NCBI GenBank assembly: GCA_905216045.1
Contig: CAJMSL010000026.1
Location: 1 to 19,226 of the forward strand
Source: an uncultured bacterium
GTDB lineage: Bacteria; Actinomycetota; Coriobacteriia; Coriobacteriales; Coriobacteriaceae
Length of the DNA stretch: 19,226 bases
Reading direction: 5' to 3'
Shown: piece by piece, positions 5,795 through 13,060 of the stretch
Layout of the letters: the number at the start of each line of letters is the position of its first letter
How positions within the stretch are numbered: the first letter of the stretch is position 1
Notes under the pieces: model-generated
The model's database searches: none
The model's input: the letters and a program-made list of their open reading frames with translations, nothing else
Told to the model about the DNA's origin: nothing
Position numbers and translations under genes: made by a program

Positions 5795-8611
5795 TTATGC
5801 CTCACCTCCTTTGGAGTGCTTACCAAGCGCGGTGGTATCTCCATCATTTGTGGCTGTGCTGTCGCTGCCCTGAGATTTATGGTGCGAGCCGATATGCGGC
5901 AAGCGGCCCGTGGACTGATCGCCACCCTTGGCACCACGCTCGCTGGCGTTGAGGCCAAACATGTGGCGGGCGGCAGGAATGGCGGCCGTGTGTTCGCGCA
6001 TCTCGCGACGCAGGTCCTCATCCGAAAGCGCCGAGATGCGCATCTGGGTATTGAGGCTCGCTCGGATATATTCGATATTGATAAGCCAGCCGCAGATGGC
6101 AATAACCGAGATGATCCAAATGACAAGCAGGATGATCTTGCCGTTATTGTCGATATCGAGAACCGTCGACAGGACAAAGAGCAGGACCTGAACGCCCACC
6201 ACGGCGGCAAAACCGCCCTTGATGTAGTACGGGTAGCGATGTTCAAAGGCGACCGCATGATCGAGCAGTTCGCGACGGTACGAATCGGAATCGAGCATGA
6301 CGCGCATGGCCGTGCGCAGCGAGTAGCGCTGGCGCGGCAGGTCGTTGGACTCGCAAATCATCATACCGGTCGTGGAGAGCTGTTTATCAAAGAGCAGGTT
6401 AAGGTTGAGCAGCAGCGGACGCAGCTGCAGGCCGATAAAGAGCGCCACGATCAAGAACACGCCCAGAATGCACAGGTTAAACAGGTAGTTGAACGAATAC
6501 ATGCCGCCGACCGTCTCGCGCAGCAGATTGATCACGTAGGTAAAGGGCCGCAGCGGGTGCAGCCACTGGAAGAAGCCGGGCATCATCTCGATGGGGTACA
6601 TGCCCGACGAACCCGGGATCTGCACGATGACGAGAATGACGCCGATAGCCTTGCCGATATGCTTAAACGTGGTGGACAGCGCATAGATGATATTGACGTA
6701 GGTGAACGAAATGGCGATGCCGCCCAGCACGAACAGCAGCGGGCTGACGCACTGCACGCCAATCACCAGATCGCCTACCGTAACGATGATGGCCTGCAAC
6801 GCGCCCAGGATCACCATGAGCAACCAGCGGCCAAAGTAGCCTTGGCGCGCCGTAAAGCTGCCAACACCTTCACGGTCGACCTCGAGCTTGTAAATGGCGA
6901 TGAGCACATAGCCGCCCACCCAAAGCGCCAGATTGGTGTAGAAGGGAGCGATGCCCGAGCCAAAGCTCTTGACCGGATAGATTGACTTGGACGTCAACTC
7001 AACCGGAGACGCCATGAAATCTGCCACGTCATTGACATCGACGCCCATCAGATCGGCCAGCTCGCCCATGGACTCGGAGGTCTGCAGCGCCGCGATGTCA
7101 TCGGCGGCGGTTGCAAGCTTGTCCTGGACCTTGGCAAGCGAGGAATCGGTCTGGGACAGCGTGGTCTTGGCCTGGCCGAGCGTAGCGCTAAGCTGCGCCA
7201 ACGTGCCGCGCGCATTTGCAAGTGTAGGTGTCATACCCGAGACGATACCGGTCAGGTCGCCCGAAACGGCAGCAAAAGAGTCGAGCGCGCTCGAGGCCTT
7301 CGGCAGCGCGTTTTGGCCCAAGTCCGTCTGGGCTTGGCCAAGGTTGGTCGCACCGGTATGAATTGCGTTATTGATAGCGTCACTGGCACCCGAAACAGCC
7401 GCTGCGTCATTCGCCATGGCGCTCGACTGCGCGGACAGACCGTCCTTGATGCTCTGAAGCTTTTCATTCTGCTCTCGAAGCAAATCGATGGTCGATACAA
7501 TGCGCGCGTCAATTTCCTCGGAACCTGTCGACGTGTCATTGGCGAGAATCTCCAAGTGCCCGATAACGGCCTTATTGTGGTCGATCGTCGCTTGAAGAGA
7601 CTCGAGCGAGTTGTCGATACGGGTGGTCGTAGATGTGACCGCGCCCGTCAGCTTGCCGATGGCAGCGTTCGCAGAGGCCGACGTCTTGGTGAGCGCAAGG
7701 CTGCCTTCCGAGAGCGCCTTGGAGAGCGAGGCGATAGAGTTGCCCGCCGTGGTGCGAGCTTCGCTCAGCAGGTCGTTGCCCTGGGAGATCGCCTGCGTCA
7801 GCGACGGTGCCTGGCCTTGCAAGCCGGCAAGTGCCGCATCAGCCGAGGCGATAGCGCCACTCGTCTTATCGATGGCGGCATTCATATCGCCAATCGAATC
7901 GCGCACCTCGCCCAAGGTGTCGGACGCCTCGGACACCGAACTTGCCAGCGAGTCCTGAGTCTGGGTTGCCTTGTCCTTTAAATCGACACCGGCATCCTTG
8001 GCGATACCGGCAACAGTCTTGCCTACCGTAGAGACAAATTCCGAGTTGATCTGCTCCTCGATGGTGTTTGCACCGGTATCGGTAACCTTGGGCGCAATGG
8101 CGCTCTTCTTCTCATTGACGTAGTACGTGAGCTTGGGCTGATGGTAGTTGCCGTCGAGCATCGAAACCAGGTTATCCGAGAAGTTCTTGGGAATCACGAT
8201 AGCGGCATAGTACTCGCCGCTCTCGACGCCCTCCTTGGCATCGGCCGTCGAGTCGACGAACGTCCAGCCCAACTGATGATTCTCCTTGAGCTGGTCGACC
8301 ACTTTGTCGCCAGCGTTGAGCTCACCCACCAAGTCGTTTTGGGTGCCTCGATCGTTGTTGGCGATAGCAATCTTGATGCCTTGGGTGTTTCCATACGGAT
8401 CCCAGTTTGCCACGATGTTATACCAGGCATACAGCGAGGGAATAACGCACACGCCTAGGGTAACCACCAGGGCGACGGGGTTCACAAGCAGTCGCTTAAT
8501 GTCGCGCTTAAATATCGCAAAGGACACCTTTGCATTGGATAGTTTGCTGCCGAGACTCACGCTTGGACCATCCATCCTGTCGTTAAATCGAATCGTACTA
8601 TCGACAACCAT
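5795..8611 (-). CDS. YhgE/Pip family membrane protein with C-terminal membrane extension (first of a tandem pair)
   Basis: A 938-residue YhgE/Pip protein, longer than the partner encoded immediately downstream. A cytoplasmic leader of about 40 residues precedes the first helix (43-62). The family block WDPYGNTQGIKIAIANNDRG follows, then an extracellular domain to about 200 and a helical Ser/Thr/Ala-rich stalk at about 210-510. Five helices (about 556-572, 595-620, 626-648, 653-668, 712-734) match the family's C-terminal domain. Unlike the partner it continues for about 200 residues: a polar linker, two further helices (about 798-818 and 825-844) and a charged, Ser/Gly-rich hydrophilic tail that ends in the Shine-Dalgarno of the next gene. 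The start is uncertain: neither the ATG at 8611 nor the one at 8575 has a good Shine-Dalgarno. A possible -10 TATATT lies at 8672-8667. Function unknown beyond family membership. Confidence 0.9.
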   Translation of the reverse strand: MVVDSTIRFNDRMDGPSVSLGSKLSNAKVSFAIFKRDIKRLLVNPVALVVTLGVCVIPSLYAWYNIVANWDPYGNTQGIKIAIANNDRGTQNDLVGELNAGDKVVDQLKENHQLGWTFVDSTADAKEGVESGEYYAAIVIPKNFSDNLVSMLDGNYHQPKLTYYVNEKKSAIAPKVTDTGANTIEEQINSEFVSTVGKTVAGIAKDAGVDLKDKATQTQDSLASSVSEASDTLGEVRDSIGDMNAAIDKTSGAIASADAALAGLQGQAPSLTQAISQGNDLLSEARTTAGNSIASLSKALSEGSLALTKTSASANAAIGKLTGAVTSTTTRIDNSLESLQATIDHNKAVIGHLEILANDTSTGSEEIDARIVSTIDLLREQNEKLQSIKDGLSAQSSAMANDAAAVSGASDAINNAIHTGATNLGQAQTDLGQNALPKASSALDSFAAVSGDLTGIVSGMTPTLANARGTLAQLSATLGQAKTTLSQTDSSLAKVQDKLATAADDIAALQTSESMGELADLMGVDVNDVADFMASPVELTSKSIYPVKSFGSGIAPFYTNLALWVGGYVLIAIYKLEVDREGVGSFTARQGYFGRWLLMVILGALQAIIVTVGDLVIGVQCVSPLLFVLGGIAISFTYVNIIYALSTTFKHIGKAIGVILVIVQIPGSSGMYPIEMMPGFFQWLHPLRPFTYVINLLRETVGGMYSFNYLFNLCILGVFLIVALFIGLQLRPLLLNLNLLFDKQLSTTGMMICESNDLPRQRYSLRTAMRVMLDSDSYRRELLDHAVAFEHRYPYYIKGGFAAVVGVQVLLFVLSTVLDIDNNGKIILLVIWIISVIAICGWLINIEYIRASLNTQMRISALSDEDLRREMREHTAAIPAARHMFGLNASERGAKGGDQSTGRLPHIGSHHKSQGSDSTATNDGDTTALGKHSKGGEA

Positions 8612-8665
8612 TGTAGTAGGCGCTTTAACGTCTCAAAGCACAATGGTGTTGAGTTTTGCGGGTAG

Positions 8666-8706
8666 CAATATACTACGAAGATGAGTTAACGTACAGTTGT
8701 ACAGTA
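8666..8706 (-). promoter_or_regulatory. Possible promoter/operator of the YhgE pair
   Basis: On the minus strand TATATT (8672-8667) lies about 55 bases before the first possible start codon. Upstream of it ACTGTAC occurs twice in tandem, giving a GTAC-N4-GTAC symmetric element at 8691-8702. No good -35 is present at the right distance. An operator for a TetR-like or similar dimeric regulator is possible, but no regulator gene is adjacent. Confidence 0.25.
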
Positions 8707-8751
8707 TCTTAAATTTCAGCAGGTCACAAAACCACAACCCGCACAAATAAA

Positions 8752-8778
8752 TGATCCCTTGGGGACGGAGGAATCATT
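8752..8778. repeat. Dispersed 23-base repeat, second copy
   Basis: Bases 8752-8774 are identical to 161-183, including GGGGACGGAGGAAT. Here the unit is flanked by ATGATCC and GGAATCAT, giving short inverted ends (ATGAT at 8751-8755 and ATCAT at 8773-8777). It stands 9 bases from the long hairpin downstream of htpG. Exact recurrence of 23 bases in two intergenic sites 8.6 kb apart is not expected by chance. Confidence 0.8.
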
Positions 8779-8786
8779 CAAAAGGA

Positions 8787-8856
8787 AACGAGAGTGGAAA
8801 ATCTCTCACTTCAAGCCCGCATTCGAGCCAAAAGTGGGAGATTATCCACTCTCGTT
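8787..8856 (-). terminator. Long hairpin 3' of htpG
   Basis: Arms 8787-8811 and 8832-8856 are 25-base reverse complements with two mismatches, around a 20-base loop. On the minus strand the stem is followed by CGTTTCCTTTTG, a weak T tract, about 30 bases after the htpG stop. It is the likely transcript end of htpG, though its length and its adjacency to a dispersed repeat also suggest a repeat element that has taken on this role. Confidence 0.6.
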
Positions 8857-8886
8857 CTAATCTAGTTACGGTGCCGTATCCCCGAA

Positions 8887-10911
8887 CTACATCAAGTTGC
8901 AAACAGCTGCTGCGAAGGCAACGGGGTCCTCGGGCAGAATGCCCTCGACCAGCAGGGCCTGGTCATAGAGCAAACCGGAGTACTGCTTGATCTTGTCGGC
9001 GTCGCCCGCCTTCTGAGCGGCGACGAGCTTGGAAAAGACCGGGTGCTTGGCGTTGAGCTCGAGCACGCGCTGGCTCTTGGGCATACCGTCGGGCGCGCCC
9101 TCGGGACCCTTCTGGAGCACCTTCTCCATCTCGAGCGAAAGCGGGCCCTCGGTGGTGATGCACGCGGGAGCATCGGTCAGGCGCGCAGAGACGGCAACCT
9201 TCTCGACCTTGTCGCCGAGTGCCTCCTTCATGGCGTTAAAGAGGCCCTCGTTCTCCTTGGTGGCGTCCTCGGCCTCCTTTTTCTCGTCCTCGGTCGCCAG
9301 GTCAAGATCACCGGTTGCGACGTTCTTGAGCTCCAGGTGACGATCCTCAACCTCGGGCTCGGCACCATCGGCCACGGCCTTCTCGGCAGCCTCGCGGGCG
9401 GCATCGTCCTCGTAGATCTTGGGCATATCGGCGGCAACGTACTCACGCATAGCCTGGAACGTGAACTCATCCACATCCTGCGTCAGCAGCAGCACGTCAT
9501 AGCCGCGGTCGAGCACGCCCTTTACCACGGGCATCTTGGCCAAGCGCTCGCGCGAGTCACCGGCGGCGTAGTAGATGGCCTTCTGATCCTCGGGCATGCC
9601 CTTGGCATACTCGGCCAGGGTAATCATCTTCTGTTCCTTGGCAGACCAGAACAGTAACAGGTCGGCGAGCTCATCGGCCTTCATGCCATAGCTCGAGTAG
9701 ATGCCGTACTTAAGACCGCGGCCAAAGTTCTCAAAGAACTTCTCGTAGGCCTCGCGGTCGTTGTCACGCATATCCTCAAGGTCGGCGGTAATCTTCTTTT
9801 CCACACGCTTGGCGATGGCCTTGAGCTGACGGTTCTGCTGCAGCGTCTCGCGCGAGATGTTGAGCGACACGTCGGCGGAATCCACGACGCCGCGGACAAA
9901 GTTGTAGTAGTCGGGCAGCAGGTCGTCGCACTTCTCCATGATCAGGACGTTGGAGCTGTAGAGCGCCAGACCCTTCTCGTAGTCCTTGCTGTACAGATCG
10001 AACGGCGCGCGTCCCGGCACAAACAGCAGGGCGTCATACTCGAGCGTGCCCTCGGCGTGGAAGCTGATGGTGCGCGCAGGATCGTCAAAGTCGTGGAACG
10101 TGGACTTGTAGAACTCGTCGTAGTCCTTCTGCTCGACATCGGAGCTGCGCTTCTTCCAGATCGGTGTCATGGAATTGACGGTCTCGAGCTCCTGGTAGTC
10201 CTCGTACTCGGGCTTGTAATCGTCGCCGGCGTCCTCGGGCTTGGGTTTCTGGCGGCTCTTGGACACCATCATCTGGATCGGGTAGCGCACATAGTTACTG
10301 TACTGCTGAATCAGGCTCTTGAGACCCCACTCGGTCAGGAAGCGATCGTAGGTCTCGGCCTCGCCGTCGGCATCGAGCTTCTCGTTCTCGCGCAGCGTCA
10401 GGATGACATCGGTACCGTGCTCGGCGCGCTCGCCGTCCTCGATGGTGTAGCCCTCAAGACCGTCGGATTCCCACACATGGGCGACATCCTCGCCATAGGC
10501 GCGGCTGACGACCTTCACATGGCTGGCGACCATAAAAGCCGAGTAGAAGCCCACGCCAAACTGACCGATGATGTCGACATCGGAGCCCTGCTGCTCGGCG
10601 TTCTCGGTCTTAAACTCCTCGGAGCCGGAATGGGCGATGGTGCCCAGATTGCGCTCCAGCTCCTCGGCGGTCATGCCAATGCCGTTATCCGAGATGGTAA
10701 TGGTGCGGGCGTCTTTATCAAAGGAGACGCGAATGGCCAGGTCGCCCTGGTCGATCTTGACGCTCGGGTCCTGCAGGCTCTTAAAGTTGAGCTTGTCGAC
10801 GGCGTCGCTCGCGTTAGAGATAAGCTCGCGCAGGAAGATTTCCTTATTGGTGTAGATGGAGTTGATCATGAGGTCGAGCAGTTTTTTGCTCTCGGTCTTA
10901 AATTGACGCAT
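8887..10911 (-). CDS. htpG: HtpG, Hsp90-family molecular chaperone
   Basis: A 674-residue cytosolic Hsp90 that folds and remodels client proteins by ATP-driven clamp closure as a homodimer. The N-terminal GHKL ATPase is complete: ELISNASDAVDKL with the catalytic Glu29 and Asn33, DNGIGM at 75-80 and GQFGVGFYSAFMV from 116. The middle domain keeps the Arg-containing stretch SLNISRETLQQNRQLK needed for ATP hydrolysis, and the C-terminal dimerisation domain follows. It is longer than E. coli HtpG (624), mainly through a charged Glu/Asp/Lys/Ala-rich insertion at the middle/C-terminal junction (about residues 505-565). AAAGGA lies seven bases before the ATG. No CIRCE (TTAGCACTC-N9-GAGTGCTAA) was seen upstream, so HrcA control is not evident. 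It is probably transcribed alone. Confidence 0.98.
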   Translation of the reverse strand: MRQFKTESKKLLDLMINSIYTNKEIFLRELISNASDAVDKLNFKSLQDPSVKIDQGDLAIRVSFDKDARTITISDNGIGMTAEELERNLGTIAHSGSEEFKTENAEQQGSDVDIIGQFGVGFYSAFMVASHVKVVSRAYGEDVAHVWESDGLEGYTIEDGERAEHGTDVILTLRENEKLDADGEAETYDRFLTEWGLKSLIQQYSNYVRYPIQMMVSKSRQKPKPEDAGDDYKPEYEDYQELETVNSMTPIWKKRSSDVEQKDYDEFYKSTFHDFDDPARTISFHAEGTLEYDALLFVPGRAPFDLYSKDYEKGLALYSSNVLIMEKCDDLLPDYYNFVRGVVDSADVSLNISRETLQQNRQLKAIAKRVEKKITADLEDMRDNDREAYEKFFENFGRGLKYGIYSSYGMKADELADLLLFWSAKEQKMITLAEYAKGMPEDQKAIYYAAGDSRERLAKMPVVKGVLDRGYDVLLLTQDVDEFTFQAMREYVAADMPKIYEDDAAREAAEKAVADGAEPEVEDRHLELKNVATGDLDLATEDEKKEAEDATKENEGLFNAMKEALGDKVEKVAVSARLTDAPACITTEGPLSLEMEKVLQKGPEGAPDGMPKSQRVLELNAKHPVFSKLVAAQKAGDADKIKQYSGLLYDQALLVEGILPEDPVAFAAAVCNLM

Positions 10912-10997
10912 GTGCAGTCCTTTCGCGCTACCCCTGTCCGCAAAAACGGCCCGGTCGCCCGAGCCGCATCGCAGACCTGCTATGTTCAGACTTAGAT

Positions 10998-11070
10998 TTT
11001 ATAACCCATTAACGCGCATATATACATACGGAATCGAAAAACTGTATGTCCGAGCGCTCCAATGCGTCAA
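10998..11070 (-). promoter_or_regulatory. Candidate htpG promoter region
   Basis: On the minus strand TTGACG (11070-11065) and TACAGT (11046-11041) are separated by 18 bases, a plausible housekeeping-type promoter. A second A/T-rich candidate -10, TATAAA at 11003-10998, is closer to the gene but lacks a good -35. The choice is uncertain. Confidence 0.3.
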
Positions 11071-11077
11071 TTGCCAA

Positions 11078-11114
11078 GGAGTGTCCCCAACTGCCGGCAG
11101 AAAAGGAACGTCCC
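11078..11114. repeat. GGGAC-type repeat overlapping the GNAT stop codon
   Basis: GGAGTGTCCC (11078-11087) and GGAACGTCCC (11105-11114) form a degenerate direct repeat on either side of a perfect palindrome CTGCCGGCAG (11091-11100). The element touches the stop codon of the acetyltransferase gene. A related AGGGACAGAT motif lies on the other side of the same gene near 11643-11652. This resembles REP-like intergenic repeats of Coriobacteriia, but copy number cannot be judged here. Confidence 0.45.
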
Positions 11115-11614
11115 TATCTGCCATCTACGCGCTTGGCCATCCAGACATGGGGTTGGCCCTCGTCTTCGTAATCTACCGGGGCAATTTGCGTGTAGCCCGC
11201 CTTTGCATAGAGCGGCAGCACGTATTCCTGCGCATGCAGCTTAATAAGCTTAGCGCCGGCATCGCGTGCACACGAAGCACTGGTCTCGACGATCGCACTC
11301 GCCAGTCCGCGACGACGCCTAGCCGGCAGCACGGCGACGCGCCCCATAATGTAGGTCTCCCCCGCCGCAACGTCTTCGTCCATGTCGCATGCCGGCAACA
11401 CCGGGGCCCCTGCGTCAGCCACGCGTTCAAGCTCTTCGGGAAACACGCGCGAGCAACCGGCAAGCTCGTCGTCTACATAGAGCGTCACATGAATGCAGTT
11501 CGGATCCTCGTCGATAGCGTCGAACTCATTCTCGTAGCCCTGCTCGTCCATAAAAACGACGCGGCGCACCAACGCCGCGTCATCAAAGCATCCCGTCTTA
11601 AGTTGGATATCCAT
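11114..11614 (-). CDS. GNAT family N-acetyltransferase (YjcF/ElaA-like)
   Basis: A 166-residue cytoplasmic acetyl-CoA-dependent acyltransferase of the GNAT superfamily, closest in look to the YjcF/ElaA group. The N-terminal VRRVVFMDEQGYENEFDAID matches that group's opening helix region (VF..EQ....E.D). The acetyl-CoA loop is RRRRGLA at about 99-105 after the beta strand GRVAVLPA. The C-terminal KLHAQEYVLPLYAKAGY contains the tyrosine-bearing FY/LYxKxGY element common in GNATs. The ATG at 11614 with GAAAGGG seven bases upstream is preferred to an in-frame TTG at 11632. The substrate is unknown. The gene lies 39 bases below the CpsB-type phosphatase and may share its transcript, but its function gives no reason to link them. 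Confidence 0.87.
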   Translation of the reverse strand: MDIQLKTGCFDDAALVRRVVFMDEQGYENEFDAIDEDPNCIHVTLYVDDELAGCSRVFPEELERVADAGAPVLPACDMDEDVAAGETYIMGRVAVLPARRRRGLASAIVETSASCARDAGAKLIKLHAQEYVLPLYAKAGYTQIAPVDYEDEGQPHVWMAKRVDGR

Positions 11615-11653
11615 GGCTGCCCTTTCATTCAATGCGAACGTTAGGGACAGATA

Positions 11654-12304
11654 TTAGCGAAAATGAGCTCCGCGCACGCTAAACTTCGCGCGAGCCTTCG
11701 CCAGGCAGTCGTAATGACCCACGTTATGGGCATCGCTCGCGATGAAGCTGTACAGGTTCTGATCGAACAGGCGCTGTGCCGGCTTTTTCTCGCGACCAAA
11801 GCGACCGCCGGCAATAAAGTCCGCCGAAGCCTGCAGCTTGCAGCCCATATCGACCAGGCGCTCCGCCACGCTTACATCCTTTTGAACCGCACGATAGCGC
11901 TCAGGATGAGCGATGATCACCTGGTAGCCACGGCACTGCAAATCGTAAATCGTGTTCTCGTACTCTCTAAACGCATACGCATCGGCATGCGTCGAAAGCT
12001 CGAGCAGAAACTCGTTGGTCCCATCGAAATGCAAGTGCTCCGCAGCATCGATACCAAGCTCAACGAGCTTTCGATGGTTGACCTCGAAGCCCATCTGGAG
12101 CGGAAAACCGTCAGCGTTATCACGCAGCAGCTCAAAGGCATCCCACATCTTGTCGTAATCAAAATAGGGATCACGACAGTGAGGAGTGCAAACGATTCTG
12201 GTTACACCGGCCCGCTTGGCAGCCTCGAGCATCGCCAAGCTCTCATCGAGATCGGCGGCGCCGTCGTCTACACCCGGCAAGATATGGCAATGAATGTCAC
12301 GCAT
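11654..12304 (-). CDS. CpsB/YwqE-type PHP tyrosine-protein phosphatase
   Basis: A 216-residue manganese-dependent phosphatase of the PHP fold, the type (CpsB, Wzb-equivalent of Gram-positives, YwqE) that dephosphorylates BY-kinases and their targets. Presumed metal ligands are visible: DIHCH with His5 and His7, TPHCRD with His42, GFEVNH with Glu74, AHPER with His133, and SDAHN with Asp191 and His193. Length is slightly below the 240-255 residues usual in streptococci. AAGG lies about seven bases before the ATG, and the gene follows the kinase by 16 bases, so kinase and phosphatase should be made together. It closes the three-gene set. Its partner is expected to be the tyrosine-rich tail of the adjacent kinase. 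Confidence 0.93.
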   Translation of the reverse strand: MRDIHCHILPGVDDGAADLDESLAMLEAAKRAGVTRIVCTPHCRDPYFDYDKMWDAFELLRDNADGFPLQMGFEVNHRKLVELGIDAAEHLHFDGTNEFLLELSTHADAYAFREYENTIYDLQCRGYQVIIAHPERYRAVQKDVSVAERLVDMGCKLQASADFIAGGRFGREKKPAQRLFDQNLYSFIASDAHNVGHYDCLAKARAKFSVRGAHFR

Positions 12305-12320
12305 AGGTCAGCCTTATCAA

Positions 12321-13058
12321 CTAAACTTTTGCTCGGTTGGTGAAGATACCCTTTTTGGAAGTCCCCTGATCGTCGGAGCCCTTCTTAACCTTCTTACCGT
12401 CCTTGGTGTAGTAAGAATAGTAGTACTCGCTGGTCTCGGTCTCACAGTAATTCATGACGGTACCGATGAGCTTGACCTTTTCGGACTTCTTAAGCTGGCC
12501 GATGGCGTTGAGTGCCTCCTCGCGCTTGGTGAAGTCCTCGCGCACCACGAACAGCGTGCCGTCGGTCAGGCTGGCAATCTCGGCAGCATCGATGAAGGTG
12601 CCGACCGGAGGAGCGTCGAAGATGACGTACTGGAACTTGGCAGACAGCGCCTTGACCAGCTTGGCAAAGCGGTGAGAAACGATGATGTCGGCAGGATTGG
12701 GAATGTGCGGCTCGGCATCGAGGAAGTAGAAGTTCTTCTGACCCGTCTCGACAATTGCCTGGTCAATGGAGATCTGCTCGGAAAGGACCGCATAGAGTCC
12801 GCCGCGCGAACGAACGCCGAGCATATCGGAAAGGGACCTGCGGCGCATATCGGCCTCGACCAGGAGCACGGACTTGCCGCTCGTGGCGATAGCCTGGGCA
12901 AGGTTGATGGAAACCGTAGACTTGCCCTCGTTGGGAATCGAGGACGTGACGGTAATGGTGCGAATGGGGTCGTCCACGCTCGCAAAGCGGATGTTGGCCA
13001 GAAGGGTCTTGGCGGCATTCTGTACAACGAGCTTATCGGTGTTCTTTGCCTTAGCCAT
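12321..13058 (-). CDS. CpsD-type bacterial tyrosine kinase (BY-kinase)
   Basis: A 245-residue cytoplasmic BY-kinase that autophosphorylates on tyrosines and controls capsule or exopolysaccharide assembly with a membrane adaptor. Walker A reads SSIPNEGKST (39-48), Walker A' VLLVEADMRRR (64-74) and Walker B YVIFDAPPVG (144-153). The C-terminal tyrosine cluster SEYYYSYYTKDGKK carries Tyr at 212, 213, 214, 216 and 217 and is followed by a lysine-rich tail. It is the separate-chain Gram-positive form; the transmembrane activator is the gene directly upstream. AAAGGTGG lies inside the end of that gene and the two are separated by only two bases, so expression is probably coupled. No glycosyltransferase or polymerase gene follows. 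Confidence 0.95.
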   Translation of the reverse strand: MAKAKNTDKLVVQNAAKTLLANIRFASVDDPIRTITVTSSIPNEGKSTVSINLAQAIATSGKSVLLVEADMRRRSLSDMLGVRSRGGLYAVLSEQISIDQAIVETGQKNFYFLDAEPHIPNPADIIVSHRFAKLVKALSAKFQYVIFDAPPVGTFIDAAEIASLTDGTLFVVREDFTKREEALNAIGQLKKSEKVKLIGTVMNYCETETSEYYYSYYTKDGKKVKKGSDDQGTSKKGIFTNRAKV

Positions 13059-13060
13059 GC

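Noticed and set aside
5756..6985. 409-codon plus-strand open frame
   Set aside because: It lies opposite the YhgE/Pip genes, is rich in His, Arg, Gln and Asp, has no recognisable motif, and is a mirror of the true reading frame.
10912..11113. CIRCE or HAIR heat-shock operator before htpG
   Set aside because: Neither TTAGCACTC-N9-GAGTGCTAA nor the CTTGAGT-N7-ACTCAAG type site is present in this stretch.
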